Shown here piece after piece: positions 17,992-26,700 of a stretch of DNA of 64,000 nucleotides. A model generated the notes under the pieces. That model was not told the origin of the DNA. It made no database searches and saw nothing but the letters and a program-made list of their open reading frames with translations. Source of the DNA: Sphingopyxis sp. (GTDB taxonomy: Bacteria > Pseudomonadota > Alphaproteobacteria > Sphingomonadales > Sphingomonadaceae); contig NZ_JADIZJ010000005.1 of NCBI RefSeq assembly GCF_016704835.1, positions 62,001 to 126,000 on the forward strand. The letters are read 5' to 3'. Position 1 is the first letter of the stretch. Each line of letters begins with the position of its first letter. A program made the position numbers and the translations under genes.

Positions 17992-18733
17992 CCTGCCCAT
18001 GCGCCGCCTGAGCCTCACCGCCGCCGCCATTATGGCGATGACCGTCGTCGGCACTGCTGCCGCACAATCGATGGTTGTGCGCTCGACCGGGCCGTCGGCG
18101 AGCAAATATCCGACCGGCGCCAAGTTGAAGTCGGCCGACAAGCTGACGCTGGTTTCGGGCGACAAGGTCGTGTTGATGCAGGCCGGCAAGACGCGCACCC
18201 TGTCCGGCCCCGGCACCTTTGGCGCCAGCGGCACGATCCAGGCCAGCCAGTCGATGAGCGGCACCGTGACGCGCATGCTCGCCAAGGGGCCGACGTTGCG
18301 CTCACGCGGCGGATTTTCGCGCGGCCCGGGCGATGCTGCACCGGTCGAATCGCGCGCGCCGAACCTGTGGCTGCTCGACTATCGCGAAGGCGGCACCTTT
18401 TGCGTTGCCGATCCCGCCACGTTGATGCTGTGGCGTCCGAACATGGAAGGTGACACAGCGCTGGAAATCGAAAGCGCAGGCAAGAAGACAACAGTGGCCA
18501 TCGTCGATGGGGCCAACTTCCGCAAATGGCCGACCGACACCCTGCCGGTGCAATATGGCATCGATTACCGCCTGTCGGGCGGCGGCCTGTCCGCGCCGGT
18601 CAAGGTACGCTTCACCCCGCTGGAAAATGCCCCCGACACGATCGAAGGATCGGTGGATATGCTAATGGCAAAGGGCTGTGCACCGCAGCTCAACCGCCTC
18701 GTCGATGCAATGTCGGAAGCTGAAGCAGGATAA
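17978..18733 (+). CDS. Hypothetical periplasmic protein of the CHAT/CHASE2 operon
   Basis: A 251-residue protein with a signal peptide (residues 1-30, ending VGTAAAQ). The early mature region, TGAKLKSADKLTLVSGDKVVLM followed by TRTLSGPGTF, looks like the FecR-type beta domain in proteins that accompany CHASE2 sensors; this resemblance is weak. The later half has two cysteines (FCVADP, KGCAPQL) that may pair. An AAAGGAG ribosome site lies inside the end of the cyclase gene, so translation is coupled. It might be the periplasmic partner of the CHASE2 domain. Confidence 0.7.
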   Translation: MSFPDLPMRRLSLTAAAIMAMTVVGTAAAQSMVVRSTGPSASKYPTGAKLKSADKLTLVSGDKVVLMQAGKTRTLSGPGTFGASGTIQASQSMSGTVTRMLAKGPTLRSRGGFSRGPGDAAPVESRAPNLWLLDYREGGTFCVADPATLMLWRPNMEGDTALEIESAGKKTTVAIVDGANFRKWPTDTLPVQYGIDYRLSGGGLSAPVKVRFTPLENAPDTIEGSVDMLMAKGCAPQLNRLVDAMSEAEAG

Positions 18734-18755
18734 GGTTAACCAAAATGCAGAAATA

Positions 18756-18784
18756 TTGAACGTGCTGATACCATCTGATAACAA
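18756..18784 (+). promoter_or_regulatory. Predicted sigma70-type promoter of the two-partner secretion genes
   Basis: TTGAAC (18756-18761), 17-base spacer, TAACAA (18779-18784) in an AT-rich gap upstream of the FhaC-like gene. It suggests that transporter and exoprotein can be expressed apart from the CHAT/CHASE2 genes. Confidence 0.4.
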
Positions 18785-18917
18785 TAAGAAGAAAACCTAT
18801 CGATTTATCGGTGGAAACTTTCCTTGGGTCGAAAAATTCGCGCTGCCACTGTTCGGCAGAGCCTGAAGAATTTCCGGACCGCGATTTCGCGGCTGCGTTC
18901 GTACACAAGGGGTGATG

Positions 18918-20741
18918 ATGTTCACGGGGGCTCAGGGGATATTTGAGGGGGTTCGAGAGCAACGGGCCACCCTTCGCAACAGACTTTGCGGTTCGGCGGC
19001 GCTGATCGCCGCCGCCACATTGCCGAGCGCGGCGCTGGCGCAGGCCACCCCGCAGATTCCGACCCGCGAGGAAATCCAGCAACCGACGCTCCCCCCACCA
19101 GCTCCCCCCACCGAACAGGTGGTGACTGCCGACGACGGCATCGAGCGCGCGCCCTGTCCGCTGGCCAATCCCGAATTCGCCAACGTCCGCATCACGCTGC
19201 GCGGGGTCGAATTTTCGAGCGTCGAGGGCATTGATAACGCGATGCTGGCACCCAGCTGGTCCGACCGGGTCGGTCAGGATCTGCCGATTTCGGTCGTCTG
19301 CGACATTCGCGATCGCGCGGCGACGATGCTGCGCGCGCAAGGCTATCTGGCGGCGGTTCGCGTGCCGCCGCAAACGATCGACGACGGGGTCGTGCGGCTC
19401 GACATTCTCGCGGCGCGGATGTCGCGGATCGAAGTGCGCGGCGACGCCGGCGCCAACGAACCGCTGCTGCAACGCTATCTCTCGCGCCTCGACGACCAGC
19501 CGGTGTTCAACATTATCGATGCCGAACGCTATCTGCTCCTCGCGCGCGATATTCCGGGGATGGATGCGCGGCTGACGCTGCGCCCCGGCAGCGCGCCGGG
19601 CGAGGTGGTCGGCGAAGTCACGGTGGCGCGCACCCCGATCCTCGTCGACTTCAACGTCCAGAATTTCGGCTCGCGCGACGTCGGACGCTGGGGCGGCGTG
19701 GCGCGCGTCCGCTTTGCCGGATTGACCGGCATGGGCGACCTTACCACCGCCAGCTTCTATTCGACCCCCGATTTCGACGAACAGCAAGTTGTCCAGTTGG
19801 CGCACGAGTTCCGCGTCGGCGGCGAAGGGCTGCGCTTGGGTGCCAGCTACACCTACGCGTGGACGCGTCCCGACATTGCCGCCTTCCCGATCAAATCGAA
19901 AACGCAGATCGCCAGCCTGTTCGCCTCCTATCCGGTGACACTGACGCAAGCGCGGCGCCTGACGATCGGGGGCGGTCTCGACCTGATCGATCAGGACATC
20001 GGCCTTGGCGGCGTACCGATCAACCGTGACCGGCTGCGCGTGTTCAATCTGCGCGCCGATGCCAGCTGGATCGATACGGGATCGGTCGCCGGCCGTGACG
20101 GGTTCAGCCCCAGCGAACCGCGCTGGGCGCTATCGACCGCGCTCGAAGCGCGGCAGGGGGTCAATTTCCTCGGCGCCAGCGACAATTGCGGTCCGGGCGG
20201 CGCCACCTGTTTCCTGCCCGGCGCGGTGCCGCTGACCCGCGTCGAGGGCAAGCCCGACGCGTTCCTGCTGCGCGCCAACGCGCTCGCCGAATGGCGGCCG
20301 CATAAATTGTTCACCCTGTCCGCTGCGCCGCGCGCCCAATGGGCGAGCGACCCGCTGCTTGCCTATGAAGAATTTTCCGGCGGCAATTTCACCGTTGGGC
20401 GCGGCTTCGACCCCGGCACGATCATCGGCGACAGCGGCGTCGGGGTCGCGCTTGAGGCGCGCTACGGCTCTTTCGTTCCCGCCAATACCAAGGCGTTTGC
20501 GATCCAGCCCTTCGCCTTTTTCGACGCTGCGTGGGTGTGGAACAAGGACACCGCCTTTAACGGCATCAATCCGCAGAAACTCTATTCGGCAGGCGGCGGG
20601 GTCCGCGTTGCCTATGGGGATGTCGCGCGGCTCGACGTGACGGCGGCGGTGCCGCTCAACCGCGGTGGTTTCCTGGCGCAAAAGCCTGATCCGCGCTTGC
20701 TGGTGTCGCTGACGACTCAATTTGGTGTGAAGGCGCGCTGA
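18918..20741 (+). CDS. FhaC/ShlB-type two-partner secretion outer-membrane transporter (TpsB)
   Basis: About 607 residues. A signal peptide (to about residue 43, ending AALAQA) is followed by a proline-rich linker, two POTRA-like domains (about 85-250; e.g. SRIEVRGDAGANEPLLQRYLS) and a 16-strand beta-barrel domain. The loop-6 signature of FhaC-type proteins appears as FTVGRGFDPG. A CGPGGATC pair may form an extracellular disulphide loop. The ATG at 18918 is chosen for its AAGGGG site; GTG 18912 and ATG 18915 are alternatives. The exoprotein gene starts 3 bases after the stop, the standard TpsB-TpsA pairing, so this channel should export that protein. Confidence 0.93.
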   Translation: MFTGAQGIFEGVREQRATLRNRLCGSAALIAAATLPSAALAQATPQIPTREEIQQPTLPPPAPPTEQVVTADDGIERAPCPLANPEFANVRITLRGVEFSSVEGIDNAMLAPSWSDRVGQDLPISVVCDIRDRAATMLRAQGYLAAVRVPPQTIDDGVVRLDILAARMSRIEVRGDAGANEPLLQRYLSRLDDQPVFNIIDAERYLLLARDIPGMDARLTLRPGSAPGEVVGEVTVARTPILVDFNVQNFGSRDVGRWGGVARVRFAGLTGMGDLTTASFYSTPDFDEQQVVQLAHEFRVGGEGLRLGASYTYAWTRPDIAAFPIKSKTQIASLFASYPVTLTQARRLTIGGGLDLIDQDIGLGGVPINRDRLRVFNLRADASWIDTGSVAGRDGFSPSEPRWALSTALEARQGVNFLGASDNCGPGGATCFLPGAVPLTRVEGKPDAFLLRANALAEWRPHKLFTLSAAPRAQWASDPLLAYEEFSGGNFTVGRGFDPGTIIGDSGVGVALEARYGSFVPANTKAFAIQPFAFFDAAWVWNKDTAFNGINPQKLYSAGGGVRVAYGDVARLDVTAAVPLNRGGFLAQKPDPRLLVSLTTQFGVKAR

Positions 20742-20744
20742 CCC

Positions 20745-23700
20745 ATGACGATGACCTCGAGGACCACAGACATGCGTGCCACGGCCAATTTCGCACCGAC
20801 CCGCAACGGCAGGCGCCACCTCCTCGAAAGTTGCGCCATCATGGCGGGGCTTGCCGCGCTCGCCCATGGCGGCCCCGCCCTCGCGCAAGTCGCGGGTGCC
20901 GGACAGGGCGTCACCGGTCCCGGGCTCAGCACCCCGACCATCTCGCCGCCGGGACCGGGACCAACCACCGTCACCACGACAGGCGATCAGACGATCATCA
21001 ACTGGACGCCGTCGAACGCGCCGGTCGGCGGCGTGATCGATTTTCTGCCGACCGGCAATGCGCTGAACTTTACGGGCACCGGGCAATATATCGTGCTCAA
21101 CCGCTTCGTATCGGGCGCGGGCCTGCCGATCGCCGATCAGATCGCGATCAACGGCACCGTCAACAGCATCGACTTCGCCACTTCGGGCGGACGCGGCGGC
21201 AATATCTGGTTCTACAATGCCGGCGGGATCCTGATCGGCGCGACCGGGGTCCTCAACGTCGGCAGCCTGGTGCTGACAGCAAACGACGTCCTCACCGCTG
21301 GCGGCCTGCTTGGCCCGTCGGGCGAAATCCGCTTCCGTGGCGCGTCAGGCAGTACGTCGGCGATCACCGTCAACGGTGCGATCAACGCCAATAATGCGTT
21401 GAGTCCCGGGAGCAGCTATGTCGCACTGGTCGCCCCGCGCGTGGTTCAGGCGGGCGCGGTTCGCGTCGACGGATCGGTCGGCTATGTCGCCGCCGAACAG
21501 GCCGACATCCGCATCAACGGCGGTCTCTTCGACATCAATGTGCTGGTCGGCGCCGAGGGCGGCAACGTCATCACCCACACCGGCACCACCGGCGGCCCCG
21601 GACATGTGGACAGCAACCCGAACGACAGCCGCGTCTATATGGTCGCGATCCCCAAGAATCTGGCGGTCACGATGCTGGTGTCGGGGCAGATCGGCTATGA
21701 CGCCGTATCGGCGCAGGTCGATCCCAACGGCGCGGTGCGCCTGTCGGCCGGGTACAACATCACCAATGGCGAGCTCAACGATACACCGGTGAACGCGACC
21801 GCCGCAAACATCACCGTCGGCGATACGTTGTTCAGCAGCAGCGTGGTGGCGCACGCCAGCGGCACCTTTGCCGGTCGGCCCGACAATATGATCCCGCCCA
21901 GCGCGCCTCTGACCCCGCAAACCGGCAAGATCATCGTCCTTGGCGACGCCGATTTCGGCGGCGACACCGGCGCGACGCTGACCGCCGGGGCCGATCAAGC
22001 GATCGAAGTCGACGGCACCTTGTCGCTCCAGTCGCTGGGACAGCTTCAGGCCGACGGGTCACGGCAGGGCGGCAACGCGACCTTGTCGGCCCTCGGCGGC
22101 TCGGTCACGGCCGGCTTCATCACCGTCGCATCGATCGGCGCGGGAGGCATCGGAACCGGCGGCGACGGCGGCGACGGGGCGGGAGGCGACGCGGCCGTCC
22201 TGATCTCGGGTACCGGCAGCACGCTCACTGCCAACGGCCTGAATATTCAATCGACGGGCATCGGCGGCGGCGTCACCTTCGACTCAAGTGGCGTGGGGAC
22301 TGCGGTCGACAACAGCGGCAATGGCACCGGCGGCAATGCGACGCTGACCGTCGAAAACGGCGGCGCGCTTTCGATCAACGGCCAGCTCAGCGTCGCCGCG
22401 GCCGGGATCGGCCAGACGGGCAATATCCAGTCGGGCAGCGGAACGGGCGGGACCACGCGGATTAACGTAACGGGCGACGGAACATCGTTCAATACGCTGG
22501 GAACCAGCGTCAGCGCCGATGGCGTAGGCGGCACCGGCATTTCGCAATCGCTGGCCGCAATACCGACCGAAAATGGCGGCGCAGGAACCGGCGGCAGCGC
22601 CGCGATCGAGATCAACGCACCCGCCACGACAATCGTCAATATGGGCGCAGTCGCCATGTCCGCCAACGGGATCGGCGGTGACAGCAGCGGGATCGAAGGC
22701 GCGACCGGCGCCGATGGCACCGGGGGCACGGTCAGCCTGTCGGTCGATGGCGGCATTGCGGTCGATATGACCGATCTGGCGCTCAGCGCGGTCGCCGGCA
22801 GCGGCGGCGCACTGTCGCCCAGCAACCTGACCGCCGCGTCGGGCGACGCGGTCGGCGGCACCGTCATGCTCGCCGTCGCGAACGGCAGCAGCATCATCAA
22901 CGACGGCAACACGTCGATCAACGTCAGCGGCCTTACCAGCGTCAGCGAAAGCATCGGAAACGGTACGGGCGGCGATGTCGTAATCAGTGCGACAACCGGC
23001 GGCCTGTTTTCCACCGATGGCAATACGAACATCAATGCGGCAGGCGGCAATTTCGTGTCGTCGGGAGCGCTGGCCGCGGGCACCGCGCTGGGCGGCAATA
23101 TCGACCTGACCGCCGATAGCGGCACGATCACCACGGGATCCTTTTTTGTCGATGCCGGCGCCCAGCGCCCCAATGCCGACACCAGCGGCGGGGCGGTCAC
23201 CGGCGGCACCATCGACCTGACCGCAATCAACAACGGCACGATCAGCGCAACCAATTCCGGCGGCTTCAACGAATTTTTGGCGACGGCGTCCAGCGGCGCC
23301 GCCGCCAATGACGTCCTTGCCCGCGGCGGCACAATCCAGATGATTGCCGACGGCGGCACAATTTCGATGGCCAATTTCGCCAGCTTCTCGGCCAGCGGCG
23401 TATCAGGCGGCAACTTGACCGAAGCGGCGTCGCCGCTTGAATCCGGCGTCGGCGGGACGGTGCTGATCCGGGTGCGCAACAGCGCCACCGGCACCGGCAG
23501 CATGACGTTCGATGATATCTTTTTTAATGCGAATGGCGCCACCCAGAGCTTTTCTGAGGGCATCAACGCCGGCAATGGTGCCGCTGGCGCCGTCGGCGGC
23601 ACCGCGACCTTTGACATGCAGAGCGGCACCTTTACCGCCACCCTGCTCGACATCAGCGCAAATGGTATTGGCGGCATCGTCGCCGGAACGGGGCGCGGCG

Positions 23701-26700
23701 GCACCGCGACATTTACCCAAACCGGCGGCACCGTCACGGTCGGCACGCTGTCGGTTTCGGCATCGGGTCGCGGCGGTTTCGATACCGCCGTTTCCGGCCT
23801 CGGGATCGGCGGCACCGCGACGATCAACCTGTTCGGCGGCGCCCTGACCGGCGGCAATGTTTCGGCTTCCGCCGACGGCACTGGGGGCAACGGCGCGAAC
23901 GGCGACGACGATGATCCGGCACTGCCGACGCCGACCGGGAGGGGCGGCAACGGCCAGGGCGGTACCGCAACGATCAACATTGACGGCACCGCGGTGGTGC
24001 AAACCGCGACGCTTGCCGCCTATGCCGGTGGCGAGGGCGGCGAAGGCGGCGCCTTTTTTGTCTTTAACGGCGTGGCCGGCGATGGCGGTGATGGCGGCGA
24101 TGGGCTGGGTGGGTCTGCGACAATCAACATCCTATCGGGTACGCTGACGACGAACGACCTGATTGTCGATGCCGGCAGCATCGGGGGTGACGGCGGCAAT
24201 GTGCTGGCGTCGAGCAGTTCGGGATCGGTGACCGGAATCGGCGTCGGCGGGACTGGCGGACGCGGTCAGGGCGGCATCGCAACAATCGATTTCGCGACGG
24301 GATTCACCGCCACCGGGACGGTCAACAGCGCTTCAACCGGCTCAGGCGGGGCGGGCGGGTTTGGAACCGTGGGCGGCGGCGGCGGCGGCGGCATCGGCGG
24401 GCTAGCGCAAGTCATCGTAACCGATTTCGATGCGGGCGCACTGGCGTTGACCGTGAATGCGTCGGCCGATGGCGGTAACGGCGGCTTTGGCGATGACGGT
24501 GCAGGCGGCAACGGCGGCACCGCGAGCGGCGGCACCGGGCGGATCGAGGCGGACGGTGCCAACGCGAACATCAGCGTCACTCAAGCCAATTTCGTCACCG
24601 CGGCCACTGGCGGCAACGGTGGCAGCGCGAACAGCAACTTCTTTTCGGATAACATCGTTGGCGGCGCTGGCGGCAACGGCGGCGATGCGACCGGCGGCAC
24701 CCTCGAAATCGCAGCGAGCAACGGCGCGACGGTCGCGATGACACCCGAAACCAGCGGCATCGTGTCGCTCAGTAGCGCGGCGACCGGCGGCAACGGCGGC
24801 AACGGCGCTTTCAACGGCTTCGGCGGCATGCGCGTTGGCGGCGATGGCGGCATCGGCGGCGGCGGTGCGGGCGGCACGGTGCGCCTGTCGGCCAATGGCG
24901 GCACGATCACCTCGAATGGCAGTGCCGTCGACATCACGGTCAGCGGCGCGTCGGGCGCGGAGGGCAGCGGCGGCACCGGAACGGCGGGCAATGGCGCCGC
25001 CGGCGGGGTGTTCGGCACAACCGGCGGGCGGGCTGTCATCGACACCTCCGTCACGTCGGCGGGGATGGGAGCGATCGCGCTTGGCACGACCACGATCGCG
25101 GCGAACGGCGACTCCGCAGGCCGGATCGAAATCCGCAACACGGGCAATATCAGCTTCGCCAGCCTGACGGCCGAAGCATTGGGGTCCGCACCGCCGACGA
25201 ACAACGACACCGACGAAGCGCCCGCGGGAATCTTTCTCGCTGCAACGGGCGGCACGATTTCGACCAGCGGCGATATGACGCTGACCACCGACAGTTCGCT
25301 GGGTACCTATGCCCAATCGAACGGCACCGTTGCCGTCGGCGGCGACCTCAGCATCACCGCCGCCGATCAGATCGACATCCGGCACGATTTGCGCGTAGGA
25401 ACCGCGCCGACAATCACCGCGAGCGGCAATCTCACCGCAACCGCGGGCAGCATCAGCAGTGCGCCGGGCAGCTTGCTGGACGCAGGCGGCACGCTGTCGC
25501 TCACCTCGACGCTCGGCGGCATCGGGATCGACCGGCTCGACGGCAACAATATCGTCATCGCGGCCGCGGGAGCCGCGTCGGTCGAACATGCCGAAGCGAC
25601 CAACGATTTCACCGCCAGCGGCGCCAGCTTCCGGACCGGGCTCAACTCGATCATCACCGGCGGGGACATCCTCATTACATCGCCCGGCGCAGTCGATCTG
25701 GGCAATTCGACCGCGGGCGGCTTTGTGCAGGTCGATGGCCAGTCGATCGTTTTTAACAACATCGACGCCGGGTTCTCGGTATTCCTGAACGCCACCGGCA
25801 ACACGCTTGGGGCCCAAGGAATCACCGGCGGGTCGATCGCCGCGGGCGGCAACATCAACCTCAACGCCAGCGTGATTGCGATCGGCGGCACGCTCGCGGC
25901 GGGCGGCTCGCTGTTCGCCAGCGGCAGCGCCGGTCCGGTGGCCATCGCCCTCGCCAATGTCGTCGACGATATTACGATCGTCGCGACCGGCGATATTACT
26001 GGTGCCTATAACGCTGAAGGCGATATTCGCCTCACCTCCGGCGCCAATATCGGCGCCTCGGCGAATGCGACCGGATTTGAAAGCTCGAGCAGCGGCACGC
26101 CTATCGCCGCCAGCGTCTTTGTCGACGCCGACGGCGATGTCGCCATGACCGACAGCAGCGCCGCCGGGATGTTCGGGGTGCGCGCGGGCGGGTCGGCCTC
26201 GATGAACGGGGCCAACATCGGTGAAGATCTGCTCGTGCTCGCCGGAACGACGGCAACGCTGACCGACATCACCGCGGGCGACGATCTGACGGTGACCGCA
26301 CCGGGCGGAATTATCGCCAACGGCATCGCAACCACCGGTACCGGCCCCGACGACGGCACGCTGACCTATGGACCGTTCAGCCCACCCGGCCCCAGCTTCT
26401 TCCAGATCAACTTCTCGCCCCCCAACGACTCGAACATCGTGCTCACCGCATCGGCGGGCGGCATCGGCGGCGGCAACATGGCGGCGTTCGACAATCTGGC
26501 GCTGACGGCGGCGGGCGCAGTGACCACCACCGGCACACTGGCATCGGGTCTTGCGACCAGCATCGACGGCGACAGTATCGGCTTTGCGGCGATCGATGCC
26601 GGCAGCACGGTCGATCTTTCGGCCGTGAACGCGATCTCAGGCGCCGACATTGCGGCGGGCAGCGACATCAACCTGACCGGCGACAGCATCGCGCTCACCG

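Noticed and set aside
18690..19949. 419-codon minus-strand frame across the start of the FhaC-like gene
   Set aside because: No ribosome site or domain and it overlaps a well-supported transporter gene and its promoter.
22247..23989. 580-codon Pro/Val/Ser-rich minus-strand frame
   Set aside because: Again antisense to the Gly-rich repeats; proline-rich low complexity is what reversed GGC/GCC codons give.
22041..25050. Regular Gly-rich repeats considered as a CRISPR array or DNA-level satellite
   Set aside because: The repetition is at protein level with variable DNA spacing and codons; no constant repeat with unique spacers.
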